NCBI RefSeq assembly: GCF_026309355.1
Contig: NZ_JAPJZK010000001.1
Coordinates: forward strand, 5,166,501-5,230,500
Direction: 5' to 3'
Length of the DNA: 64,000 nucleotides
Source of the DNA: Spartinivicinus marinus
GTDB taxonomy: Bacteria > Pseudomonadota > Gammaproteobacteria > Pseudomonadales > Zooshikellaceae
The notes beneath the pieces were generated by a model. It was not told the origin of the DNA and searched no databases. It was given only the letters and a program-made list of their open reading frames with translations. Each line of letters starts with the position of its first letter. Position 1 is the first letter of the stretch. Below, piece after piece: positions 17,545 to 27,686 of this stretch. The position numbers and the translations under genes were made by a program.

Positions 17545-17648
17545 TCACAAATAACAGAAAGTCACGAGTCTAATTAGCGGCACTCTCTCAAGCGAGAACT
17601 GTTTAGCCAATAACCTGTTAATACACCGAGAATCAGTTGGAATATTTT

Positions 17649-18089
17649 ATGAAACGTCACTACATCAAATGGTTACTATGTGGATATATTGCTTTCATAT
17701 TTGTGCAATCTTTATTTTTTAAATTCTCAGATGCCTATGAGACGCAACATATTTTTGGTGTGCTAGGTGAATGGTCAGGGTTTCAGTGGTTTGCAGATTT
17801 TGGTGCATATGGGGTGGGTATCGCAGAATTGATTGCTTCGATTATGTTATTTATCCCTGCCATCAGGCTGTTAGGTGCTGGGCTGGCAGCGGGAGTGATG
17901 TCTGGCGCGATCTTTTTTCACCTGTTTACACCGTTAGGTATATATATGCCAGAGTTTAATGCCCAGGGAGACGTGATTGGTAATGATGGTGGATTACTGT
18001 TTATTAATGCATGTATCGTATTTACTTGCGCCATTATCGTTGCGATCTGGGAATGGATTGAAGGCAATCATCTGTTTGCCAAGCATTGA
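17649..18089 (+). CDS. Small integral membrane protein, DoxX-like
   Basis: 146 residues from ATG 17649; an in-frame TTG at 17637 adds four residues but has no better ribosome binding site. Four hydrophobic segments are seen, at about 8-22, 48-72, 74-94 and 118-140. The first contains LFFKFSDA and the second GIAELIASIMLFIPAIRLLGAG, an arrangement like DoxX/DoxD membrane proteins. Role and substrate are not known. It lies 60 bp before the OlsF-like gene on the same strand and may share its transcript. Confidence 0.6.
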   Translation: MKRHYIKWLLCGYIAFIFVQSLFFKFSDAYETQHIFGVLGEWSGFQWFADFGAYGVGIAELIASIMLFIPAIRLLGAGLAAGVMSGAIFFHLFTPLGIYMPEFNAQGDVIGNDGGLLFINACIVFTCAIIVAIWEWIEGNHLFAKH

Positions 18090-18149
18090 TAACTGTTGTA
18101 TGGATAGTGACCTGCTGGTTAGCAAGTTGCTCTCCAGGGAGGAGAAATC

Positions 18150-19937
18150 ATGACGCAGCAAGTGACACCTTTTCAGCTGCCTAAGCTGACTCGGTTAGGA
18201 ATTGTGGAAGGTGTATTAGAGCGCCTGTCTGGACTACGTTATTTAGATACGCTTTATCAGCGCCGCCATCAGCAACTGCACTCTGCTGACCCTGTTGCAT
18301 TTGCAGGTTATACCCTTGATGCACTGGGGGTAGACTACAGTGTAGTGGAAGGACAAATTGAAAGTATTCCCTGTGAAGGTGCTGGCATTGTAGTCGCTAA
18401 CCATCCGTTTGGTGCGATTGAAGGGGTGATTTTAGCGCATTTACTGCTGCGTTATCGGCCTGATGTAAAGATTATGGCTAACCACTGGTTGCAACAAATC
18501 CCAGAGTTAGCAGAGGCTTTTATTGGTGTGGATGTGTTTGCCACTGCTGATAGCCAACGGCGTAACCGTAAAGGATTAAAAGCGGCTTTGGACTGGGTGC
18601 GCCAGGGCGGCTTGTTGATGATCTTTCCCGCAGGTGAAGTGTCTACGTTTAACGTCAGAGAGCGGCAAGTAGTTGATCGGCCATGGAACCGATTAGTGGC
18701 GACTATTATGCGGCGCACTCAAGCACCGGTGACCCCAATTTATATTTCAGGTAAAAACAGTTGGCTGTTTCATGCCGCAGGAATGATAAATGCTAATTTA
18801 CGAACGGGCTTGTTAGTTCGTGAAATGATTAATAAGAAAAACCGCACCATTGAATTACATATTGGCCAGCAAATTCCCTTTAAAGAGGTTACTGCACTGG
18901 ACTCTGACCAAGCGCTTACTGAGTATTTGCGAATGAATACCTATTTGTTGGCGCATACACATGCTCGTGCTAGCCAAATAGATAAACAACCTGCTCATAG
19001 CCCTCAGCCTATTGCTCAACCCCAAGCTAGAGCAGCTTTAGCACAGAATGTGGCGGCACTGCCTGATAGCTGCCTGCTGATAGATAATGGAGAGTTTACA
19101 GTCTATTGTGCTTCAGCCGATCAGCTACCAACAGTTTTACCAGAAATTGGCCGGTTACGAGAGCTAACCTTTCGAGCGGTTGGTGAAGGAACTGGAGAGT
19201 CAGCCGATCTCGATGAGTATGATCAATACTACTTGCATTTGTTTATTTGGTATCCAGAGCAGCAGGCAATCGTTGGCGCTTATCGATTAGGCCGGTTAGA
19301 TCAACTGAGAGAAAAACAAGGTTTGGCAGGCCTTTATACCCGCAGTTTATTCAAGTATGACCAACGGTTTTTGGATAAGCTAGGTCAAGCTCTGGAAGTT
19401 GGGCGATCTTTTGTTTGTGCTGAATACCAAAAAAGTTTGGCTCCCTTGTTTTTATTATGGAAAGGTATCGCCACCTATGTAGCACATAATCCTCAATATA
19501 AAACCTTGTTTGGCCCGGTCAGTATCAGCAGTGATTACCAAGAATTTTCACGTCATTTAATGGCTCGCTGTCTTTCTGCATTCCATAAACATGAAGTGAT
19601 GGCAGGATTTGTTAAACCGACCAATCCTTTACCCAAGTATAAGTCAAACTGCTGGCAACCAGCTTTACTAAAAGGGCTGGCAGATATTCAGCAATTATCT
19701 AAGTTGATTAATCGCATTGAGGGAGATAAAGGCATTCCTGTTTTACTCAGACAATACCTGAAATTGAATGGCCAACTGGTTTGTTTTAATGTGGATAAAG
19801 ATTTTAATGACGCGCTGGATGGCTTGATTATTGTCGATTTACTGGCAGTACCTGAAAAAACCTTACAACGATACATGGGCAAAACAGGAATCCGCCAGTT
19901 TTATGATTATCATCAGCGTTTACCCCAAGTCAGCTAA
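18150..19937 (+). CDS. olsF: Bifunctional acyltransferase, OlsF-like ornithine lipid synthase
   Basis: 595 residues with two domains. The N-terminal half (about 30-280) is a PlsC-like acyltransferase with the variant block ANHPFGAIEG at about 83-92 and a second block IFPAGEVS. The C-terminal half (about 300-590) is an OlsB/GNAT-like N-acyltransferase, with YLHLFIWYPEQQAIVGAYRL and EVGRSFVCAEYQ. This order matches OlsF of Serratia and relatives, which makes ornithine lipid by N-acylating ornithine and then O-acylating it. A GGGAGGAG site precedes ATG 18150. Ornithine lipids are phosphorus-free membrane lipids, often induced by phosphate limitation; no Pho box was identified here. Confidence 0.75.
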   Translation: MTQQVTPFQLPKLTRLGIVEGVLERLSGLRYLDTLYQRRHQQLHSADPVAFAGYTLDALGVDYSVVEGQIESIPCEGAGIVVANHPFGAIEGVILAHLLLRYRPDVKIMANHWLQQIPELAEAFIGVDVFATADSQRRNRKGLKAALDWVRQGGLLMIFPAGEVSTFNVRERQVVDRPWNRLVATIMRRTQAPVTPIYISGKNSWLFHAAGMINANLRTGLLVREMINKKNRTIELHIGQQIPFKEVTALDSDQALTEYLRMNTYLLAHTHARASQIDKQPAHSPQPIAQPQARAALAQNVAALPDSCLLIDNGEFTVYCASADQLPTVLPEIGRLRELTFRAVGEGTGESADLDEYDQYYLHLFIWYPEQQAIVGAYRLGRLDQLREKQGLAGLYTRSLFKYDQRFLDKLGQALEVGRSFVCAEYQKSLAPLFLLWKGIATYVAHNPQYKTLFGPVSISSDYQEFSRHLMARCLSAFHKHEVMAGFVKPTNPLPKYKSNCWQPALLKGLADIQQLSKLINRIEGDKGIPVLLRQYLKLNGQLVCFNVDKDFNDALDGLIIVDLLAVPEKTLQRYMGKTGIRQFYDYHQRLPQVS

Positions 19938-20135
19938 TATCGAAATTTAGTGTATGATTATGCTAACAGGGTCTGTTGACAGGCTCTGTGCTGATCTCTT
20001 CCAACCCCATTACTTATTTCACTCCAGAACTTTCCTCATACACCGCTAGCTGCGACTGCTACAATTAGTGGAATCTGTCAGACAGTAAAATAGATTGAGT
20101 GACTATCGATTAAATTGCTATAAATTAAGTTACCT

Positions 20136-21122
20136 ATGCATAGCATGTGCCGCATTACAGCAGTAATTGTTCGGTGGCTGTGGCTACTGCTACCCTTATT
20201 TTTATTGTTAGCCTGCAAACCACCTCAGACTCACCTTCGAGTAGGTACGACGGTGGATATTGGTAATGAGACATTATTTCTTGCGCGAGAACTGGGGTAT
20301 TTTGATCAAGCGCCTATTCATTTAGTTGAGTTAACTTCACGAAGCCAGGTAATGAACGCATTGCGTTCTGAAACCATTGAAGCGGCCATTCTTTATTTAG
20401 ACGAAGTGATTAAACTGCTGCAATCGGAGCTAGCCGTAAAAGTGGTATTAGTACTATCCGTTTCTCATGGGGCAAATGCCTTAGTCACTCGACCTTCTAT
20501 TAAGCAAATAGCTGACTTAAAAGGGCGGCGGATTGGTTCCAGCCAAAGTGCTGAAAGTATCTGGCTGCTTGAGCAAGCCTTAGTGAAAGCGGGTATTGAT
20601 TTTAAAGAAATCAGTTTAATCCCCATTAACCAGAATGAACATATTAATGCTTATAACCGCCATTTAGTGGATGGAGTGGTAACCTTTGAGCCGTTACTTT
20701 CTCGATTAGAGCGACTTGGAGCAACGGTGCAGTTTGATAGTTCGCAAATGGCAAATAAGATTATGCAAGTATTGGTGGTTCGGGAAAATGTGATTGACCG
20801 ATACCAGCAGTCTATTGAGCACTTATTAGCAGGCTATTTTAAAGCGGTGGAGTATCTTACTTATAATCAACGGCATGCTATTAATTTAATTGCCCCTCGA
20901 ATGACGATTTCCACTGGTACAATTGAGCAGCTCTATAAAAAAACCAAAATAATGGGCTTGGAAGACAACCAGCGTTTACTGATTGGTGAGCCGCCCATTG
21001 TCAGACTTACCGTAGAGTCATTACAAAGGGTTATGTTAAGCCATGGGTTAAGCCAAAGAATCTTGCTGATTGATCAAATTATTGATAGTCGATGGCTAGG
21101 AGCCACAGACGATGTTCACTAG
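20136..21122 (+). CDS. NMT1/THI5-like substrate-binding lipoprotein
   Basis: 328 residues. The hydrophobic signal ends in lipobox LLAC (Cys about 27), so the protein should be lipid-anchored in the periplasm. The mature part resembles the NMT1/SsuA class of periplasmic binding proteins: LRVGTTVDIGNETLFLAREL, then a switch region AILYLDEVIK and SSQSAESIWLLEQALVKAG. No permease or ATPase is adjacent. Instead its last ten bases overlap the start of a membrane PAS-GGDEF-EAL protein, so it probably senses a ligand for c-di-GMP signalling rather than feeding a transporter. The ligand is unknown. Confidence 0.8.
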   Translation: MHSMCRITAVIVRWLWLLLPLFLLLACKPPQTHLRVGTTVDIGNETLFLARELGYFDQAPIHLVELTSRSQVMNALRSETIEAAILYLDEVIKLLQSELAVKVVLVLSVSHGANALVTRPSIKQIADLKGRRIGSSQSAESIWLLEQALVKAGIDFKEISLIPINQNEHINAYNRHLVDGVVTFEPLLSRLERLGATVQFDSSQMANKIMQVLVVRENVIDRYQQSIEHLLAGYFKAVEYLTYNQRHAINLIAPRMTISTGTIEQLYKKTKIMGLEDNQRLLIGEPPIVRLTVESLQRVMLSHGLSQRILLIDQIIDSRWLGATDDVH

Positions 21123-24100
21123 TGCCCAGTTATTATCATTACGTTTGGTCATTCCTCTATTTGTGATGGTTTTATTCGGCATTTTAATAACCGGTATTTT
21201 ATTGTGGAATGCTCGTGATGCACTGGATCAGAAAGAAGCAGAAGTTTTAGGTCAGGTTAAGCGAGAAATTACCTTACTGCAGCAAAAAATGTCAGAAGCA
21301 TTTGTTGATGGTGACTGGCGGGAAGCAGAAGAGTTTTTAGTTTATTTTGGTATTTACCCTGAATTTAATAGTTTAGCGCTGATAACACCCAGCAAAGAAA
21401 TTTTGTATGCCACACGTTTTGCTTGGAAAGATCAATTGGTGATGTCGGTATTACCTAACTTTGATATTAGTCAGTTCGCAATGGTGCAACTGCAATATAA
21501 ACCAGTTTATGTGAAAAATGAAAAAAAACGTTTATTGCAAGGGTATGTACCAGTTGAGTTGGGGTTGCGGGACCATGAATTGCGTTCCAACCATTTAGCC
21601 GTTCTGTATGTAGAGTATGATTTAAACCAGCTCCATCAAGAAGTTTGGTATAACTTTTGGACGCATGCTGTCGTATTATTGTTGGCTGGCCTACTGACGG
21701 CACTGGCATTGTTATGGGGGTTGTCTTATTGGGTTATTCATCCAATCAGAGTGTTAGTTGAAGCGGCAAAGCGAGTGGGTAAAGGTAACTATGATGTTCA
21801 TGTACAATTAAATGAAAGCCGAGAGTTTAATAAACTGGGGCGCACCTTAAATTTATTAGCCCATGAAGTGCGTCGGAACATGACAGAATTGGCAGAGCGA
21901 AAAGTTCGATTTGATGATTTTTTACAATCGGGGCTGATCGGGATGGCAATTATTAAACCCAATATGCACTGGCAAGAATTTAATAATCGCTTATGTGAAA
22001 TTCTTCATTATCAACCCGAGCAAATGATGGAGCAAGATTGGTTTGAGTTAACCCATCCAGATGACCGAGAAACAGAGCGTCAATTATTACGCAAGGTATT
22101 AGCAGGAGAGTGGGAAAGTTATACTTTAGACAAGCGCATGTGCTGTAGTGGTGATGAGGTGGTTTATGTCTCAGTGAATACTAAATGTGTCAGGACATTA
22201 TCGGGTAAACCAGATTATTTCGTGGTATTTGCGCAAGATATCACTGAGCGAAAAAATTCTGAAATTGCATTAATGGAAGAACAGGCATTATTTAATACAA
22301 TTTTAGATAATATTGTAGATGGCATAGCGGTATGCAACCGAGAAGGCATTTTAACATTATTTAATAAAAGCTTGCAGAATAACTATGGGTTGTCTTTTAA
22401 ACGGCTGCCGCCAGAAAAATGGTTAGAGCATTACCCAGTGTATCAGGCTGATGGCAAAACGCCTATGGAATTAAGTCAGTTGCCGTTATTTCGCGCTTTG
22501 CATGGTGAACAGGTCAATGATTTAGAAATGGTTTTTGCTGGGAATAGTCAGCAACCCATTGTGGTATTGGCCAGTAGTAATCCACTCATTAATGCCGCAG
22601 GAAAAAAATTAGGGGCTGTTGCCTCTTATCATAATATTACCCAGCGGGTTCATGCTGAATCTGAAATGCGGTTGGCTGCTATTGCGTTTGAAACGCATGA
22701 AGCAATTATGATTACTGATCATCAACATAAAATTTTGCGGGTTAACAATGCATTTACTGAAATTACTGGCTATGACAGTGAAGAGGTGACTGGCTGTAGC
22801 CCAAACATATTATCATCTGGCCAACATGATGATCAGTTTTTTCAAACCATTGATAAATCTCTGGCAGAGCAAGGCTATTGGGAGGGAGAAATTTGGAATC
22901 GACGAAAAAATAGAGAAATATATCCGCAGTGGGAAACGATAACAGCAGTAAAAAATAAATATGATCAAATAACCCATTATGTGTCGACATTTGAAGATTT
23001 AACAGAGCGATTGAAATCTGAAGCGGAGATTCAGCGCCTGGCATTTTTTGATAGTTTAACGGGATTGCCTAATCGTCGGTATTTGAACGAACAGTTACAA
23101 AGCGAGTGTTTAAAATCCTTAAGTACACGTTTAGTGGGCGCTTTACTAATAGTTGATTTAGACCACTTTAAAACGATTAATGATTCCCGTGGTCACCAGA
23201 TTGGTGATGAGTTACTCAAACAAGTGGCAGAACGTTTAACTTTGGTCATGGAAGAAGATCATACCCTTGCGAGACAAGGAGGGGATGAATTTGTCATTTT
23301 ATTGGAAGGCTTTTCAACCGATAGTGATTATGCGGTTCAACAGGTAACAGAATTAGCGATTGGTTTACTGGAACAGTTGCATAATCCTTTTATTATTGAA
23401 GGTGAAAACTTTCATATTACAGGCAGCATTGGTATAGCCACCTATCCATTTACTGCAGATAATCCTATTGATTTAATGAAGCGAGCTGATGCAGCGTTGC
23501 ACCGTGCTAAAGAGGCTGGTCGTAACACCATCCAATTTTTCTCAGATGATATGCAACAAGAAGCAGATAAACGCTTACAGTTGCATAATGAATTGCGCCA
23601 AGCAATTAAAACGGAGCAGTTAATTTTATACTTTCAACCTCAAGTGTCGGTTGATAATGGGCATGTGGTGGGAGCAGAGGTATTAGTCAGATGGCTACAC
23701 CCGGAGCGAGGGATTGTCTCACCCGTTGATTTTATTCCTTATGCTGAAGAAACAGGACTTATTTACCCACTAGGTATGTGGGTGATTCGACAAATGTGCC
23801 AGTTAGTCCATTTTTGGCAAGCCGAGTCTACGGGATGTTCTGTAGAACACTTTTCGGTTAATATTAGCCCTTATCAATTTTATCACCCTGACTTTATTCC
23901 AGAGGTAATCAATATCCTTGAGTTAACCCAGGTGCCAGGTAATTGTTTAATGTTTGAAATAACAGAAGGTTTGGTATTGGATAATTTGCAAGACACCGTG
24001 CAGAAAATGGAAAAACTTAGGGAGTTAGGGATTCGTTTTTCAATCGATGATTTTGGCACGGGGTATTCTTCGTTAAGTTATTTGCGTAAGCTGCCTTTGG

Positions 24101-24363
24101 ACGAGTTAAAGGTAGATAAGTCATTTATCGACCAGGTATTGCATGACAATAGTAATCAAGTGATTGTGGAGACGATTATTTCTATGGCTCGACATTTACA
24201 ACTAAAAATTGTGGCAGAAGGGGTTGAGACGTCAGGGCAGCTCGCTTTTTTAAAGGAGCATCAGTGTGATCTATACCAGGGCTATTATTTTTCACCGCCT
24301 TTACCTTATGCAGAATTTCGGCAGCGCTGTGCTAAAGAGATTAAGCCGATCGACCAAGAGTAA
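21112..24363 (+). CDS. Membrane PAS-GGDEF-EAL c-di-GMP enzyme
   Basis: 1083 residues. Membrane segments at about 10-32 and 186-208 enclose a periplasmic sensor of about 150 residues; a HAMP domain and about three PAS domains (260-640) follow. The GGDEF motif is intact at about 723 (RQGGDEFVIL), but the RxxD inhibitory site is absent (EEDH at that position). The EAL domain has the signature variant EVLVRW (about 855), and IDDFGTGYSSLSYLRKLPL and VAEGVET keep the other catalytic residues. It could make or degrade c-di-GMP. The gene overlaps the upstream binding-lipoprotein gene by 11 bases. Confidence 0.95.
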   Translation: MFTSAQLLSLRLVIPLFVMVLFGILITGILLWNARDALDQKEAEVLGQVKREITLLQQKMSEAFVDGDWREAEEFLVYFGIYPEFNSLALITPSKEILYATRFAWKDQLVMSVLPNFDISQFAMVQLQYKPVYVKNEKKRLLQGYVPVELGLRDHELRSNHLAVLYVEYDLNQLHQEVWYNFWTHAVVLLLAGLLTALALLWGLSYWVIHPIRVLVEAAKRVGKGNYDVHVQLNESREFNKLGRTLNLLAHEVRRNMTELAERKVRFDDFLQSGLIGMAIIKPNMHWQEFNNRLCEILHYQPEQMMEQDWFELTHPDDRETERQLLRKVLAGEWESYTLDKRMCCSGDEVVYVSVNTKCVRTLSGKPDYFVVFAQDITERKNSEIALMEEQALFNTILDNIVDGIAVCNREGILTLFNKSLQNNYGLSFKRLPPEKWLEHYPVYQADGKTPMELSQLPLFRALHGEQVNDLEMVFAGNSQQPIVVLASSNPLINAAGKKLGAVASYHNITQRVHAESEMRLAAIAFETHEAIMITDHQHKILRVNNAFTEITGYDSEEVTGCSPNILSSGQHDDQFFQTIDKSLAEQGYWEGEIWNRRKNREIYPQWETITAVKNKYDQITHYVSTFEDLTERLKSEAEIQRLAFFDSLTGLPNRRYLNEQLQSECLKSLSTRLVGALLIVDLDHFKTINDSRGHQIGDELLKQVAERLTLVMEEDHTLARQGGDEFVILLEGFSTDSDYAVQQVTELAIGLLEQLHNPFIIEGENFHITGSIGIATYPFTADNPIDLMKRADAALHRAKEAGRNTIQFFSDDMQQEADKRLQLHNELRQAIKTEQLILYFQPQVSVDNGHVVGAEVLVRWLHPERGIVSPVDFIPYAEETGLIYPLGMWVIRQMCQLVHFWQAESTGCSVEHFSVNISPYQFYHPDFIPEVINILELTQVPGNCLMFEITEGLVLDNLQDTVQKMEKLRELGIRFSIDDFGTGYSSLSYLRKLPLDELKVDKSFIDQVLHDNSNQVIVETIISMARHLQLKIVAEGVETSGQLAFLKEHQCDLYQGYYFSPPLPYAEFRQRCAKEIKPIDQE

Positions 24364-24390
24364 GCTCACTATAGTGAGCTTACTCTTGGT
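24353..24390. terminator. Perfect 38-bp palindrome over the stop codon
   Basis: Bases 24353-24371 are the exact reverse complement of 24372-24390. The arm begins ACCAAGAGTAAGCTCACTA and includes the TAA stop of the GGDEF-EAL gene. The other end lies 5 bp from the stop of pntB, which converges from the right. As RNA this gives a very stable hairpin from either strand. There is no clear T-run, so it is probably a bidirectional barrier or mRNA 3' stabiliser. Confidence 0.65.
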
Positions 24391-24395
24391 ATCAA

Positions 24396-25802
24396 TTAAA
24401 CTCCTGTTGCTAAATCCCTTAATACGGCCTGTACACTATCTTTAGCATCGCCAAATAGCATTCGGGCGTTGTCTTTGACAAACAGTGGGTTGGCTACCCC
24501 GGCATAACCAGAAGCCATTGAACGCTTTAAGACAACAACTTTTCTTGCCTTCCACACTTCTAATACTGGCATACCAGCGATGGGAGAGCTTGGTTTTTCA
24601 ACGGCATCTGGGTTAACAGTATCATTAGCACCAATCACTAATACGACATCTGTTTCTGGAAAGTCGCTGTTAATTTCATTCATATCCAGAACAATATCAT
24701 AAGGGACATCCGCTTCTGCCAGTAATACATTCATATGACCAGGTAGCCGACCTGCGACAGGATGAATCCCAAAGCGGACACTTTTACCTTGTTTACGAAG
24801 CTTTTCAGTCAGCTCACTAACAGCCATTTGGGCATGGGCAACGGCCATACCAAAGCCTGGTACAATAATGATATTTTTAGCTTCAGCTAGGTAATCTGCT
24901 ACTTCGGCATGACTAATGGAAACTGGGTCACCTTGATCATTTTCAACACTGGCTACCATCGCCCCTTCATCAGTACCAAAACCACCTAAAATAACGCTAA
25001 TAAAGGAGCGGTTCATACCACGACACATGATGTAACTCAAAATAGCACCCGATGAGCCAACCAGGGCACCGGTAACAATCAACAAATTGTTTGCCAGCAT
25101 AAATCCTGTCGCCGCTGCCGCCCAGCCTGAATAACTATTTAACATTGAAATGACCACAGGCATATCAGCCCCACCAATGGCAGCTACCAGGTGAATTCCT
25201 AGCAGTAATGCAATGATGGTCATAATCAACAAATAGAAAGTGCTGGTACCGCTGTAACCGGCAGGCACAAACTCCATACCTAACCAAATGGTAATCAGCA
25301 ATGCGCCTAAGTTCAGTAAATGGCGAAAGGGAAGCATTAAGGGTTTACCAGAAATCGTGCCCTGTAATTTACCAAAGGCGACAATTGAGCCGGTAAATGT
25401 AATTGCTCCAATAAAAATGCCTAAATAAAGTTCTATATTATGAATCACATGCGCAGCACCGCTAAATGTGGTTTTATCTGATACCAAATAGCCGGACCAG
25501 CCGATTAACACCGCTGCTAACCCCACAAAGCTGTGTAATAAAGCGACCATTTGCGGCATGGCAGTCATTTGTACTTTTTTTGCTAATACAAACCCTATTG
25601 AGGAACCAACTAACATGGCAAAGATAATCAGGCCATAGGATTCAACATAAGCACTCATGGCTGTTGCCAAAATAGCAACAGCCATACCAATCATGCCGTA
25701 TATATTTCCGCGCTTGGCGGTTTCCTGAGCACTTAAACCACCTAGGCTTAAAATAAACATCACGGCCGCAAATAAATAGGCCATTGCAATCATTCCAGTC
25801 AT
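24396..25802 (-). CDS. pntB: NAD(P) transhydrogenase subunit beta
   Basis: 468 residues, the usual PntB length. About nine membrane helices occupy 1-265, followed by a soluble NADP-binding domain III. That domain contains [27 protein letters not shown] and [12 protein letters not shown], all characteristic of PntB. With PntA it forms the proton-translocating transhydrogenase that makes NADPH from NADH at the inner membrane. It lies 16 bp downstream of pntA in the same operon. A perfect palindrome marks its 3' end. Confidence 0.96.
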   Translation of the reverse strand: MTGMIAMAYLFAAVMFILSLGGLSAQETAKRGNIYGMIGMAVAILATAMSAYVESYGLIIFAMLVGSSIGFVLAKKVQMTAMPQMVALLHSFVGLAAVLIGWSGYLVSDKTTFSGAAHVIHNIELYLGIFIGAITFTGSIVAFGKLQGTISGKPLMLPFRHLLNLGALLITIWLGMEFVPAGYSGTSTFYLLIMTIIALLLGIHLVAAIGGADMPVVISMLNSYSGWAAAATGFMLANNLLIVTGALVGSSGAILSYIMCRGMNRSFISVILGGFGTDEGAMVASVENDQGDPVSISHAEVADYLAEAKNIIIVPGFGMAVAHAQMAVSELTEKLRKQGKSVRFGIHPVAGRLPGHMNVLLAEADVPYDIVLDMNEINSDFPETDVVLVIGANDTVNPDAVEKPSSPIAGMPVLEVWKARKVVVLKRSMASGYAGVANPLFVKDNARMLFGDAKDSVQAVLRDLATGV

Positions 25803-25818
25803 TTTTATCGCCTCTTGA

Positions 25819-27387
25819 TTATTTGCGGAACATTTTTAACATACGGTGGGTAACAAAAAAGCCACCTGCAATATTAATAGTGGCAATGAGTACAGCGACA
25901 AATGCTAGAAAAGTGACCACACCAGACCCTGAGCCAGTAATTTGTAATAACGCACCTATGACGATAATGCCTGAAATAGCATTAGTGACGCTCATTAATG
26001 GTGTGTGCAACGAGTGACTGACATTCCAGATAACTTGCCAGCCAATAAAAATAGATAAGATAAACACAGTAAAGTGGGTAACAAACTCTGGGGGGGCTGA
26101 TTTGCCAATACCGAGTAAACATAAGCCAGCAACCAGCCAAAAGGCAATCAATTGTTTGGTGCTAGTTTTTTTGTCTTGATCTTTGTTAGTTGCTGGTTGA
26201 GGGGGAACCGCTGTTGATGGCTTTGCTTGTGGTTGAGCGGTTACTGGGGGTGGGGCTGTTGGCTGTATGGGGGGAGGGGGCCAGGTAATGTTACCTTCTT
26301 TAACGACAGTTGTTGCCCGAATGACTTCATCATCAAAGTTAATGTTAATGGTGCCATCTTTCTCAGGACTTAGTTCCGACAGTAGATGTACTAAGTTAGT
26401 GGCATATAAAGTTGATGATTGGGTAGGTGAAAGGCTGGGTAAATTGGTGTAGCCAATGATGGTAACACCGTGTTTGACAACTTTTTTTTCTGGCTCGGTT
26501 AATTCACAGTTGCCGCCTTGCTGAGAGGCTAAATCAACAATGACGGACCCCTCTTTCATGGTCTCTACCATATCCGCTAGCCATAGTTTAGGCGCTGGTT
26601 TACCAGGAATGAGAGCGGTAGTAATCACAATATCAACATCTTTTGCCTGTTCTCTAAACAAGGCCATTTCAGCATCAATAAAGGCTTGGGACATTTCTTT
26701 GGCATAGCCACCACCACCACTACCATCCTCTTCGATTTCAACCGTTAAAAACTCCCCGCCTAGAGACTCTACCTGTTCTTTAACAATAGGGCGCGTATCA
26801 AATGCTTTAACAATAGCGCCCATACTTTTTGCAGTGCCTACCGCTGCCAGCCCAGCAACACCAGCACCAATCACTAAAATTTTGGCTGGTGGAATTTTTC
26901 CTGCTGCAGTAATTTGCCCAGTAAAAAATCGACCAAAGTTATGAGCCGCTTCTATCACTGCACGATAACCGGCAATATTGGCCATTGAACTCAGCACATC
27001 AAGCTTTTGGGCTCTGGAGATTCTAGGCACACAGTCAATCGCAAGGGTATTAATTTGTTTATCAGCTAAGGTGGCTAGATAATCTTCGTTTTGTGCTGGA
27101 GAAATAAAACAAATAAGGGTTGTATTCGGCTTAATATGGTTTAACTCGTCAGTAGAGGGGGCTTCTACTTTTAGAATGATGTTGGCATTAGCTAATAGCT
27201 TGGCTCGATCACTCTCAAGAATAGCGCCTGCCGTTTCGTATTGGTTGTCAGGAAACTTAGCAGCAGCACCGGCATTATTTTCAATGGAAACACTAAAACC
27301 CATTTGAATAAGTTGTTGAACACTGGCGGGCGTAGCTGCCACCCTGGATTCCAGTGGGTTGGATTCCTTTGGTATGGCAATGTGCAT
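25819..27387 (-). CDS. pntA: NAD(P) transhydrogenase subunit alpha
   Basis: 522 residues. The N-terminal NAD-binding region (about 1-365) has the alanine-dehydrogenase-like start [20 protein letters not shown] and the Rossmann motif [20 protein letters not shown] (about 172-191). A proline-rich linker (about 370-400, [13 protein letters not shown]) leads to three to four membrane helices (about 415-520), so this is the fused form. It pairs with PntB in the proton-driven reduction of NADP. A strong AAGGAG site precedes ATG 27387. The linker is longer than I remember for enteric PntA. Confidence 0.96.
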   Translation of the reverse strand: MHIAIPKESNPLESRVAATPASVQQLIQMGFSVSIENNAGAAAKFPDNQYETAGAILESDRAKLLANANIILKVEAPSTDELNHIKPNTTLICFISPAQNEDYLATLADKQINTLAIDCVPRISRAQKLDVLSSMANIAGYRAVIEAAHNFGRFFTGQITAAGKIPPAKILVIGAGVAGLAAVGTAKSMGAIVKAFDTRPIVKEQVESLGGEFLTVEIEEDGSGGGGYAKEMSQAFIDAEMALFREQAKDVDIVITTALIPGKPAPKLWLADMVETMKEGSVIVDLASQQGGNCELTEPEKKVVKHGVTIIGYTNLPSLSPTQSSTLYATNLVHLLSELSPEKDGTININFDDEVIRATTVVKEGNITWPPPPIQPTAPPPVTAQPQAKPSTAVPPQPATNKDQDKKTSTKQLIAFWLVAGLCLLGIGKSAPPEFVTHFTVFILSIFIGWQVIWNVSHSLHTPLMSVTNAISGIIVIGALLQITGSGSGVVTFLAFVAVLIATINIAGGFFVTHRMLKMFRK

Positions 27388-27686
27388 GATGTTTTACTCC
27401 TTCCTAATGATGGACGACTGAAAATAGTTGCTGCACTTGTTATTTTTTGAGTAATACGACACTATTTTGACATACTTATCAGGCAAACAGGGTTACAAAC
27501 GACTTACGTTTTTATAACGATAAGATGTCTTTTAAATGTCGTTTTTAAGCAAACAGGCTTATGTAGTGTATATGTTTCACCGCTAGACGAATTTATACCT
27601 AATTTCCGAAGAATTGAAATGGCTATTTGCGACACCCTTTTAGGGTATAACCATTGGAGGTGGGGCTGACTGTGGCAGTTGATTTA

